DNA of 38,158 nt. It comes from Candidatus Latescibacterota bacterium. Lineage in GTDB: Bacteria; Latescibacterota; UBA2968; GCA-2709665. Shown here one piece after another: positions 16,911 to 24,290 of this stretch (position 1 is the stretch's first letter; the number at the start of each line of letters is the position of its first letter). Position numbers and translations under genes: made by a program. The notes beneath the pieces were generated by a model, which was not told where the DNA came from, did no database searches, and worked only from the letters and a program-made list of their open reading frames with translations. The stretch is from NCBI GenBank assembly GCA_021295655.1, contig JAGWBX010000029.1:1-38158 (forward strand), given 5' to 3'.

Positions 16911-19085
16911 TTAACGGGAACCGGTTCCGGAGGTGACATATATGGGACTTGTCCAGGCTTTGGCGCCGTCGGTCTGGGTCACCCGAACCCAGTAGGGGTG
17001 GCAGCCGTCCGGCAGTTCGGGCTCCCGGCAGGTGAAACTGGCTTCGCTTCCCGCGCCGTCGGGCGCCAGTTCGAAGACGACGGCAATGTCGATTCCACCC
17101 GCGGGTATCCGCACAGGCCCCTTCGCGATTTCCCGAAGGGTAACGGCGTGGGAGACGACGTCGGTTCTGAAGTCAATGGTCGCCCGCGGCGGGGCTTCGA
17201 CGGTGAGTATGACGCCGTCGGCGTCTCCGGTGGTTACGGACTTCCAGGTTACGGCATGGTCTGAAACGGACTGGATACCCTCGGAAGCCGAATCGAAGGC
17301 ATATCCTTCAGCGTGGCGTATGCGGCCCTGCCGGAGGGTAAGGCCGCCGTCCCACCGAACCAGGCGGTTGCGCGCACGAATTCGCTGGCCCGACCAGGCA
17401 ATGCGGACCCTGTCACCCGCACGGGGTACGGTCTCGGGAAAGCTGTATACGAGCTTCAGGCCTCTGAAGACTTCAACGCGCTCGATGGGCGCTGTGCCGA
17501 TCACGTCAACGGCGATTTCGGGCGGATGCAACGCCTTGAGATCCGATCCCATCGGGTGTCCGTCGGCGGCGACGTTCACGAGGATTCGCTGACCCGTGGT
17601 GCCATAGCAGCGCCGGGCTTTCAACGCTTCCCATAGCCCGTGCCGGCTGAGTTCGGCGGCAAAGACGCACGTGAGGCCCCCGTACACGCCAAAGGAGCCG
17701 CTGCCGGGGTACGCGGCGCCCGGCCTGCCCTTGTGGTCGTCGCTTCCGGCGATGAACCCCACCCGATAGCCGTTTTCGAGGGCCCACTTGAGGAACCATT
17801 CGAATTCGCCCCACTCGGAGTAGACTTCCACCAGGCGTTCGAATTCTGGATCGTGCCAGTCCAGATTGGCGTAGCGGCCGCCCACGTGAGGCACAAGCAG
17901 GACGTCTCTTCCCTTCATCGCCCGGTAAAGGTCGGATACGTGCAGGCAATCCGTGTGGAGGTCGGATTTGTCCGGAATCAGCACGTGGCTGGAGCGGTGC
18001 AGGGGTCCGGTATCGCCTGGATAGTATACGTTGTGATCGCCGCCGACAGGCGTGTTTCCGGACCATTCGTACCCGACAAAGGCAACAAACCGACCGGGGT
18101 CGTTCTGTACGTTCGCCTGGTGTCTGATTTCCTCCCAGGCGGCTTCGGTGATCTGGAAATCGTTCCCCTGGTGTCCTGCGAAATCGACAAAGGCGGAATC
18201 CCGGGCGAAGCGGAAGTACGACGACACGGGGTTTGTTCCCACGGTCTCTTCGCTCTGCCCGTGCAGGTCGCCCCAGTACGGCCGGTATCCGTTCCCGGAT
18301 TCGACGCACCGTAAAGGGTTGCTTTCCGCGACCAGGCCCAGCGCCCTGTCCTCGGCCCCGATGCGAAAAATACCGCTTCGGGGCGCGACGACGTTTTCAA
18401 ACCGACGGGTTCCCCCATCCTCCGGCGAAAACCGGAACGTCTCGGGGAGCCCCGAAAGGCCGCCGGCATTCAAAGCGACTTCGCCCGTGTAATCGCGGCA
18501 GGGATTTCCCCACACGTCCTCCGCCTTAATCCCCGCCCACGCGGATTCGCCAGGCACGATTTCCGAAGCGCAGATGGCGACAAGCTTGTGAGGAGCGCCG
18601 CTGACGATGGGCACCGCGGGCGACGGGACCTCCTCGTAGACCCAGGTTCCGCACCAGTCCACCGCCACGCGGAATTCGAACCGGTCCTTGCAGAAGGTCT
18701 GCGCGCGGATCCCGGGAGATCCGCCGGAGGTGTCTCCCAGGATGAGGGTGACCGTGTCGCCTTCAGAAAGAGAGTCGTCGAAGACGTCGATGGTGACGCA
18801 CAGGCGCCACGGTCGCACGTAGCGCTGTTTTTCGAAGGCGGGTCTGAGCGACGCGGGTCCCGTCGTGGATACGGAAGCGTATCCGGGGGCATCGGGTTCG
18901 CCGAACTGCGGCGTCTGCCAATCGCTTACGTCGCGCCAGGCGATTTTGATGACGCCGCCGTCATCCACGCCGTATCTGCCTGCGTGATAGATGATGCGCC
19001 ACGTGCCGGTAGCCCCGGCCGTGACCGGTCCTTCGGGATCTATCTCCGCCCACCCGTAACGTTCGCGAATTCCCGCGTCGCCCAT
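16911..19085 (-). CDS. DUF3604 domain protein, PHP-like metal-dependent hydrolase candidate
   Basis: A 724-residue protein. The first 260 residues form beta-rich domains (ATGTWRIIYHAGRYGVDDGG and ITIDVFDDSLSEGDTVTLIL-like strands). From about residue 265 comes the DUF3604 region, with PHP-like metal-binding signatures: YRPYWGDLHGQSEETVG, VDFAGHQGNDFQI, FVAFVGYEWSGNT, VGGDHNVYY, VLLVPHVGG and GFIAGSDDHKGRPG. A C-terminal beta domain ends in the window of HPYWVRVTQTDGAKAWTSPI. The histidine and aspartate pattern suggests a two- or three-metal phosphoesterase-type site, but no DUF3604 activity is firmly established to my knowledge. No signal peptide is evident. ATG 19085 has AAGGGAAG about 6 nt upstream. 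It lies before the gamma-glutamyltransferase promoter on the same strand and diverges from the glutaredoxin-rarA pair. Confidence 0.88.
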   Translation of the reverse strand: MGDAGIRERYGWAEIDPEGPVTAGATGTWRIIYHAGRYGVDDGGVIKIAWRDVSDWQTPQFGEPDAPGYASVSTTGPASLRPAFEKQRYVRPWRLCVTIDVFDDSLSEGDTVTLILGDTSGGSPGIRAQTFCKDRFEFRVAVDWCGTWVYEEVPSPAVPIVSGAPHKLVAICASEIVPGESAWAGIKAEDVWGNPCRDYTGEVALNAGGLSGLPETFRFSPEDGGTRRFENVVAPRSGIFRIGAEDRALGLVAESNPLRCVESGNGYRPYWGDLHGQSEETVGTNPVSSYFRFARDSAFVDFAGHQGNDFQITEAAWEEIRHQANVQNDPGRFVAFVGYEWSGNTPVGGDHNVYYPGDTGPLHRSSHVLIPDKSDLHTDCLHVSDLYRAMKGRDVLLVPHVGGRYANLDWHDPEFERLVEVYSEWGEFEWFLKWALENGYRVGFIAGSDDHKGRPGAAYPGSGSFGVYGGLTCVFAAELSRHGLWEALKARRCYGTTGQRILVNVAADGHPMGSDLKALHPPEIAVDVIGTAPIERVEVFRGLKLVYSFPETVPRAGDRVRIAWSGQRIRARNRLVRWDGGLTLRQGRIRHAEGYAFDSASEGIQSVSDHAVTWKSVTTGDADGVILTVEAPPRATIDFRTDVVSHAVTLREIAKGPVRIPAGGIDIAVVFELAPDGAGSEASFTCREPELPDGCHPYWVRVTQTDGAKAWTSPIYVTSGTGSR

Positions 19086-19375
19086 CTCAATCTTCCCTTT
19101 CGGATGCGGTTGACTGTAGCTGCCCGGAGGTCCGTTCGCGGGGCGGCTGCGCGCGTGGGAAGATGTGTTTCAGCGAGGCATTTCCTGGCGGCGCGTAAGG
19201 ACGTCGGGCAAATTAAGATATGGGTTATACGATATGGGACAAGCGAAATCAGGGCAGGCATTCACGCACCCTTTCCGCTTGACGCATCGTGGCTCTCGGG
19301 TTAACTTTTCGGCGGATCGCGTCGTCCATTTTGCATTCTCTCCGCCTGTTTTCAGTCCTGCGGGCCCTGGATCTG

Positions 19376-19660
19376 ATGTCCGAAACCCTTCCCGTGGTCA
19401 GGCTATTATCCAGAAACGACTGCCATCTGTGCGACGTCGCGAAAGGGCGCATCCAGTCGGCCGGAAGGCGTGTCCCGTTTCGGCTGGAGATCGTCGACGT
19501 CGACAGCGATCCTGATCTGGTTGCGCGATATAACGACCGCGTACCGGTCGTGTACGTAAACGGCGAAGAAGTGTTCGCATACCGTGTAAACGAGAGGGCT
19601 CTGGTGCAAAAGCTGAAGTCGTTGTCGAACCCGTCGAGGAGAAGGTATGGGTGGGGATGA
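19376..19660 (+). CDS. Glutaredoxin-like thiol-disulfide protein (DUF836)
   Basis: A 94-residue thioredoxin-fold protein from ATG 19376. The redox motif CHLC follows the first strand (VVRLLSRNDCHLCDVAKGRI), and the cis-proline loop is DRVPVVYVNGEEVFAYRVNE. This is the compact glutaredoxin-like/DUF836 type, probably a cytoplasmic dithiol oxidoreductase. An in-frame GTG at 19289 would add 29 residues with no fold counterpart. The ribosome site before 19376 is weak. The gene overlaps rarA by 14 nt, and the rarA ribosome site GGAGAAGG is inside it, which suggests translational coupling. No functional link between the two products is known to me. Confidence 0.85.
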   Translation: MSETLPVVRLLSRNDCHLCDVAKGRIQSAGRRVPFRLEIVDVDSDPDLVARYNDRVPVVYVNGEEVFAYRVNERALVQKLKSLSNPSRRRYGWG

Positions 19661-20981
19661 CCTGTTCGCCGCTCTGGAACCGGAGGCGCCGCTTGCGGAC
19701 CGGATGAGACCGCGCTGCCTGGATGAAGTGCGGGGGCAGGATCACCTTACCGCGCCGGACGCGCCGTTTCGCAAGCTGATCGAGAGCGACCGGGCCCCGT
19801 CGATGATCTTCTGGGGACCGCCGGGCTCGGGCAAGACCACGCTGGCGCGTCTCGTGGCCGGGTCCACGAAGAGCCGGTTCGTGGCATTCAGCGCAGTCAC
19901 CTCCGGGGTGAAGGAGGTGAGGGAAATCGTCGCGCGTGCAAAAGGGGACCGCCGGATGGGGCAGCGGACGACCCTTTTCATCGACGAAATTCACCGGTTC
20001 AATCGTGCGCAACAGGATGCGTTTCTGCCGCATGTGGAAGACGGCACCATCAGTCTGATCGGAGCCACGACGGAGAATCCTTCCTTCGAGGTGAACGCGG
20101 CGTTGCTGTCGCGGACCCAGGTGTTCGTGTTGAATCTGCTGGATGTCCCGGCGATATGCGGAATCCTGAATGCCGCGCTTGACGGAGACGGGCACGGACT
20201 GCCGGGCCTCCGTGCCGACACCGACGCCCTGGAGGCGATTGCCACCGCGGCGGAGGGTGACGCCCGGCGCGCGCTTAACGTACTTGAAACCGTCTCGGCG
20301 TCATTGGAGAACGGCGCGAGGGTGACTGCGGAGTCCGTCAATGCGGCGATGGGCGTTAAAGCGCTACTCTACGACAAGAGCGGCGAGGAACATTATAACC
20401 TGATTTCGGCGCTTCACAAGAGCCTGAGGGACAGCGATCCGCATGCTTCGCTATATTGGCTGGCGCGCATGTTGGAATCGGGCGAGCACCCGCACTATAT
20501 CCTTCGACGCATGGTCCGGTTCGCGTCCGAAGATATCGGGAACGCGGACCCGCGGGCGCTTTCGATTGCGCTGGCCGCAAGGGACGCGTACGATTTCCTG
20601 GGCAGTCCCGAAGGGGATCTGGCCATTGCGCACGCGGCCGTGTACCTGGCCACGGCGCCCAAGAGCAATTCGGTCTATGCGGCTTACGGAAAGGCGCAAA
20701 AGGACGTCCTGGAGCAGCCGAATCTGCCCGTACCGATGCACCTCAGAAATGCGCCGACGGGCCTGATGCAGGATCTGGGATACGGGCGGGGTTATCAATA
20801 CGCACACGACGACCCCGACGGGGTCGTGGCGCAGAGCCATTTGCCGGAGAATCTGGAGGGAAGGGTCTATTATCGTCCCTCCGATCGGGGTTACGAACAG
20901 AGGATCCGGGAACTGATGGACTGGTGGGACGCGTTGAGAAGGCGAAAGTCACGGATGGAAAGCGCGCCGGACGACGTTTAG
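19647..20981 (+). CDS. rarA: Replication-associated recombination protein RarA (MgsA), AAA+ ATPase
   Basis: A 444-residue clamp-loader-like AAA+ ATPase that acts at stalled replication forks with SSB and RecA. It opens with PLADRMRPRCLDEVRGQDHL. Walker A is GPPGSGKTT (residues 57-65) and Walker B is LFIDEIHR with D113. Sensor 1 is SLIGATTENPSFEVN and the arginine finger is LLSRTQVF. The C-terminal tetramerisation region includes YDKSGEEHYNLISALHKSLR and RMVRFASEDIGNADPRALSI. It ends with YQYAHDDPDGVVAQSHLPEN, typical of the family. Start ATG 19647 has GGAGA upstream and lies within the end of the glutaredoxin-like gene. Length is normal. Confidence 0.97.
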   Translation: MGGDDLFAALEPEAPLADRMRPRCLDEVRGQDHLTAPDAPFRKLIESDRAPSMIFWGPPGSGKTTLARLVAGSTKSRFVAFSAVTSGVKEVREIVARAKGDRRMGQRTTLFIDEIHRFNRAQQDAFLPHVEDGTISLIGATTENPSFEVNAALLSRTQVFVLNLLDVPAICGILNAALDGDGHGLPGLRADTDALEAIATAAEGDARRALNVLETVSASLENGARVTAESVNAAMGVKALLYDKSGEEHYNLISALHKSLRDSDPHASLYWLARMLESGEHPHYILRRMVRFASEDIGNADPRALSIALAARDAYDFLGSPEGDLAIAHAAVYLATAPKSNSVYAAYGKAQKDVLEQPNLPVPMHLRNAPTGLMQDLGYGRGYQYAHDDPDGVVAQSHLPENLEGRVYYRPSDRGYEQRIRELMDWWDALRRRKSRMESAPDDV

Positions 20982-21113
20982 CGTTGAATGGTGCATCCGC
21001 TATTGTGTAAATTATGGATGCCTGCCGTACCCGCATCGACTTCGGCCGACTGAGTACGGAGTTTTCACGTTTCCACCAACTTCCGGGAATAACAACGAGA
21101 AGGGAGGCGAAAC

Positions 21114-21167
21114 ATGAGGCTGACCGGAATCTTCTACGCAACCTATCCGCCTCCTGAGCGCAACTGA
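21114..21167 (+). CDS. 17-codon mini-ORF (possible leader peptide)
   Basis: ATG 21114 follows a very strong ribosome site, AGGGAGG (21101-21107), at 6 nt. The frame, MRLTGIFYATYPPPERN, stops at TGA 21165-21167. An intrinsic terminator begins 46 nt later, and an HTH gene lies beyond it. The layout of strong Shine-Dalgarno, short ORF, terminator and gene resembles an attenuator. Three consecutive prolines late in the peptide could stall ribosomes. Expression is not demonstrated, and it may instead be the remnant of a lost gene. Confidence 0.35.
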   Translation: MRLTGIFYATYPPPERN

Positions 21168-21212
21168 CGGAATTACGGCCATTCCAGCAGCAACTCGATT
21201 GACCCTCCGGAG

Positions 21213-21244
21213 CCGCGGGTAGGGATTTGTCCCGTGGTTTTTTT
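21213..21244 (+). terminator. Rho-independent terminator ahead of the HTH gene
   Basis: Stem CCGCGGG (21213-21219) with CCCGTGG (21231-21237), one G-T pair, an 11-nt loop, and then seven T (21238-21244). It would end transcripts from rarA or from the mini-ORF before the HTH gene. Confidence 0.75.
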
Positions 21245-21403
21245 GTGCCCGCAAGCGCGGGTTGGCGTTATTCGGAGGTGGCGATCGGGTTTATGTACAA
21301 TTCTGATTTCTGAGAAGTCCGGCTGAATCAGCGCGACCTGGAGAAGGTCCCCAACGAGAATGGCATCTGGTTTGAGTCGCGCGAAGACCGGCAACTGCGA
21401 TAT

Positions 21404-21685
21404 GTGTGGGAAGATCGCGTCGCGGCGGTGTCAGTCCGGATTATCGAAGCGTTGCCGCACTGCCTTACGGACAGACAGAGGGAGGCGACGCTGCTGTATT
21501 TCTGCCATGGAAAGACGCAGCGGGAGATCGCCGAAATCATGGGGATCTCCCGCCGCGTGGTCAGCCAGCACCTGTTTGGCATTACACGCGGGGGGCGGCA
21601 GGTGGGCGGCGCGATGCGCAAATTGAGGAAGTACTGCGAGGCGGAGTCGCTGGGCCCCGGCGATCGGGATTCCCCGCCGACGTGA
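21404..21685 (+). CDS. Sigma-70 region-4-like HTH protein, with upstream frame interrupted by TGA
   Basis: The recognised part is a helix-turn-helix like region 4 of sigma factors: LTDRQREATLLYFCHGKTQR followed by EIAEIMGISRRVVSQHLFGI. It sits in a 93-residue frame from GTG 21404. The tail is basic (GGAMRKLRKYCEAESL). The same frame stays open and protein-like upstream (LEKVPNENGIWFESREDRQL) back to a TGA at 21311-21313. Six codons before that is an ATG at 21293, with GGAGG about 15 nt upstream. The intact gene may therefore have begun at 21293 and now carries a nonsense codon, with GTG 21404 as a possible reinitiation site that lacks a good ribosome site. No region 2 is present, so it is not a complete sigma factor. 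It ends 15 nt from the convergent racemase-like gene. Confidence 0.65.
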   Translation: MWEDRVAAVSVRIIEALPHCLTDRQREATLLYFCHGKTQREIAEIMGISRRVVSQHLFGITRGGRQVGGAMRKLRKYCEAESLGPGDRDSPPT

Positions 21686-21700
21686 TTGCCATTTCAGGCA

Positions 21701-22903
21701 TCAGACCGCCCATTGTTTCATCTTCTCTTCGTTAAGTTCAACGCCGAGGCCGGGTTTTTCGAAGGGTTCGAGCGCGCCGTCCCGGTACCTGAACGGCGTC
21801 TTGCAGACGTCGTCCACCAGGAGGGCCGGTCCGACCAGGTCCGACGGTACCGTTACGTTTTCGGACGCCACGGCCAGATGGACGAACGCGGCGGTGCCGG
21901 GCCCCATCTCTACCGTGCTGCCCAGCAGCACGGGGATGCCGGCCGTCTGCGCGATATGGATCAGGCGTTGACTGCGCAGAATGCCGCCTGCCTGGGACGG
22001 GATGACATTGAAAACGTCCACGGCCCGGTGGCGTATGAGGGCGGTTGAAAAACCATCGTCCATATCGGCCACGTGTTCGATGATCTGAACGGGGGTCTGT
22101 TTCCGGACGCGGGCCAGGGAGCAGGCCGCTTCATCGGCGTTTTCATTGATCCGCTCGGGATTGTCATTGGCGACGGCGCGGTTCACGGCGACGACCGGCG
22201 TCTCGCAGGCATCGATGCCGGCGGCGGCCATGTCCCGGATTTTTTCGATGGCCTCGTCCTCGTCCCAAGCGCCGCTGGCGTCGGCCTTGAGGTAGACGTC
22301 GGGACCCGCCACACGGCGACATCGTGCGATGCGGTCCAGATCGCGTGAGTGATCCTCGCCGACTTTGAGCTTGAATGCCCGGAGTCCTCCGGAGACCATT
22401 GTACTGATTTCATCTTCAAGCGCGTCGAGCTCTTCCTGCAGCGAGACGCCCCGCCGCATGTAGCCCACCCAGCAGACGTCAACGCGTTCGTGACGGCGCC
22501 CGCCCAGGAGTTCGTAAAGGGGGGCGCCGTAGTGTTTTCCGGCAAGGTCGAGCAGGGCGATCTCCACGCCGAACAGGGTGAGACCCCTGAGTTCCGGGTG
22601 GACGCCGGCCGGAAGTTCAGTGGCGATCCGGCCGCACAGGACGTTTCGATCGGCGACGTCGCCGCCTTTCAATACACGCAGCATGAGATCGCGCAGGTCG
22701 CCTGGCCGGAGCGGATTCATCCTGTCCGCGATGTCCGGGATTTCGCCCAGCCCCACGTGGTTCGCGTCCGTGAAGAACTCAAGGATCTGATATCGGGACC
22801 GGCTGAGGTCTTCACCCGGCTGCAGATTCTGCGGGTCCGCGGCATAGGTGGTGTAGATTCGCGGTACCGAGACTTCCCGCACCTGGACGTCCGTGATCTT
22901 CAT
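21701..22903 (-). CDS. Mandelate racemase/muconate lactonizing enzyme family protein
   Basis: A 400-residue enolase-superfamily enzyme. These enzymes abstract a proton alpha to a carboxylate to racemise, cycloisomerise or dehydrate acids such as sugar acids. The N-terminal cap begins MKITDVQVREVSVPRIYTTY. Barrel motifs include the KxK base pair in AFKLKVGED, metal ligands in KADASGAWDEDEAIE (Asp), IDACETPV (Glu) and VQIIEHVADMDDGFS, and the C-terminal VFNVIPSQAGGILRSQRLIH and PVLLGSTVEMGPGTAAFVHL. Substrate is not assignable. Start ATG 22903 has GGAGG at 8 nt; the frame extends 72 codons upstream without protein-like content. It follows the TMEM14-like gene by 17 nt and is probably last in the M14-MLE-TMEM14-MLE operon. 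Confidence 0.93.
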   Translation of the reverse strand: MKITDVQVREVSVPRIYTTYAADPQNLQPGEDLSRSRYQILEFFTDANHVGLGEIPDIADRMNPLRPGDLRDLMLRVLKGGDVADRNVLCGRIATELPAGVHPELRGLTLFGVEIALLDLAGKHYGAPLYELLGGRRHERVDVCWVGYMRRGVSLQEELDALEDEISTMVSGGLRAFKLKVGEDHSRDLDRIARCRRVAGPDVYLKADASGAWDEDEAIEKIRDMAAAGIDACETPVVAVNRAVANDNPERINENADEAACSLARVRKQTPVQIIEHVADMDDGFSTALIRHRAVDVFNVIPSQAGGILRSQRLIHIAQTAGIPVLLGSTVEMGPGTAAFVHLAVASENVTVPSDLVGPALLVDDVCKTPFRYRDGALEPFEKPGLGVELNEEKMKQWAV

Positions 22904-22920
22904 GGATGGGACCTCCGGAT

Positions 22921-23259
22921 TCAGACGGAACCCGTGATACCGAGTTGATTCCGCGTATACGACAGGAGGCCGGCCGTGACAATGCTGGCCAGGAGCAGCA
23001 CGCCCGCGGGCATCAGCTTTCGGGTCCTGATGAATCGACTCAGCGAGATCCCGGTAAGCAGCAGGGAGAGCATCAGGCCGATGAGCAGCCCTGTCGCCGG
23101 ATCCGTACGTCCGGCCCACCAGGCGTACAACGCGACCAGGCCGCTGATGCCGCCCGCGGCGAGCGAAACCGAACTGTCCGATTTGAGCTTGCCCATAATA
23201 CCGCCCGTGATCAGCAGAAGGCCGTAAAGCGCCAGGATGGTTTGTGCGAGTTGGAGCAT
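22921..23259 (-). CDS. TMEM14-like (UPF0136) small integral membrane protein
   Basis: A 112-residue protein with about four membrane helices: LAQTILALYGLLLITGGIMG, VSLAAGGISGLVALYAWWAG, PATGLLIGLMLSLLLTGISL and KLMPAGVLLLASIVTAGLLS. The GGIMGKLKSDSSVSLAAGG pattern is the signature of the TMEM14/UPF0136 family, whose bacterial function is unknown. GGAGG lies 6 nt before ATG 23259. It is set tightly between two enolase-superfamily genes (26 and 17 nt gaps), so it is expressed with them. A transport role for their substrate is only a guess. Confidence 0.85.
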   Translation of the reverse strand: MLQLAQTILALYGLLLITGGIMGKLKSDSSVSLAAGGISGLVALYAWWAGRTDPATGLLIGLMLSLLLTGISLSRFIRTRKLMPAGVLLLASIVTAGLLSYTRNQLGITGSV

Positions 23260-23285
23260 GGTTTACCTCCGTTTACGGACGTTGA

Positions 23286-24290
23286 TTAACCCGTGCGATA
23301 TTTTTCCACGGTGGACATATCCAGCTTCACCCCCAGACCCGGACCTTCGGGCAGAATGAAGTGCCCGTCCATTACGACGAGGGCGCCGTTCACGACGTCG
23401 GCCACGCGGGTGAAAGGCAGTTCGTCGCAGGGCAGGGTCGCGTTTGGAATGGTCGCCTGGACATGGACGGAATAGGCGGAAAGCACGCCCAGGCACAGGC
23501 CGCCCATCTGCACCCAGCAAGGGACGTCATCGGCCTCCGCAATGGCCGCGGCCTTCTTCACCTGCTGCGCCGGTCCTCCAAGGTTGACGTAGTCGATGCA
23601 TTCGGCCTTCAGTGCGTTCAGTACGCCTCCGGGCGGGCCCAGGTGCAACGCGATGGGGATATGGGTTTTCTGGCGCAGGAGGCGGTACCAATCCAGATTG
23701 TTCTTGAGCACGGGATCTTCGAAGTTGGCGACCGTTCCGAAGGGTTCCAGTTCCTCCGCCAGCCGGGCGGCGACCGTGGGGTGCCGAAACGCCGTGTTGG
23801 GATCCACGCCGACGGTGTATTCGGGCCCCGTGGCCTCCTTCATGAGCCGGATGGTTTCCACGATGTTCCAGGGTCGCGCCTTGAGTTTGTGGTTCGTGAA
23901 ACCCAGCCTGGCGCCAACCTCGGCTTCGGCCGCGGTCTCCTCGGGTTGCATCGCGCACGACCAGTAGGAGACGGGTATGCGGTCGCGGACCTTCTCCCCG
24001 AAAAAACGCCAGACGGGAATGCCGTAGGCCTGTCCGGCGACGTCCAGGAGCGCGCACGTGAAGGGATCGGGCTGGGCGAGCGGATCCAGGCTGAGCGGAT
24101 CCTTCCCGGTCAGCTCGGCGGCTCGTTCCGCGAATCGGGTTGGCTCGCCCTGGCATTCGCCGATGCCCTCGAGGCCGCCGTCGGTGTGGATGCGGCACAG
24201 CGTGATCGTATAGACTTTGGGATGGTACCTGGCAATAACCGGTATGGGTGGGACTTCCACTTCGAAAAGGTCGATATTGGTGATTTTCAC
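23286..24290 (-). CDS. Mandelate racemase/muconate lactonizing enzyme family protein (second copy, divergent)
   Basis: A 334-residue enolase-superfamily enzyme, distinct from the one at 21701. It begins VKITNIDLFEVEVPPIPVIA and has the barrel base motif FTNHKLKARPW (KxK). Metal ligands lie in YTVGVDPNTAFRHP (Asp) and TVANFEDPVL (Glu); the later strand reads IPIALHLGPPGG. The C-terminal cap ends GHFILPEGPGLGVKLD. The N-terminal cap is short, giving a smaller protein than usual (about 370-400). The start is GTG 24290 with AAGGAGG at 6 nt. It overlaps the M14 stop as GTGA, a 4-nt overlap that implies translational coupling. The substrate could be an acid released by the neighbouring peptidase, but this is inference. 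Confidence 0.9.
   Translation of the reverse strand: MKITNIDLFEVEVPPIPVIARYHPKVYTITLCRIHTDGGLEGIGECQGEPTRFAERAAELTGKDPLSLDPLAQPDPFTCALLDVAGQAYGIPVWRFFGEKVRDRIPVSYWSCAMQPEETAAEAEVGARLGFTNHKLKARPWNIVETIRLMKEATGPEYTVGVDPNTAFRHPTVAARLAEELEPFGTVANFEDPVLKNNLDWYRLLRQKTHIPIALHLGPPGGVLNALKAECIDYVNLGGPAQQVKKAAAIAEADDVPCWVQMGGLCLGVLSAYSVHVQATIPNATLPCDELPFTRVADVVNGALVVMDGHFILPEGPGLGVKLDMSTVEKYRTG

Noticed and set aside
21114-21167. Classic amino-acid biosynthesis attenuator
   Set aside because: The peptide lacks a run of one amino acid and no biosynthetic gene follows. Kept only as a general leader candidate.
21311-21313. TGA as a selenocysteine codon in the HTH gene
   Set aside because: An HTH protein has no expected catalytic Cys/Sec here, I saw no convincing SECIS-like hairpin right after the codon, and no sel genes are in view.
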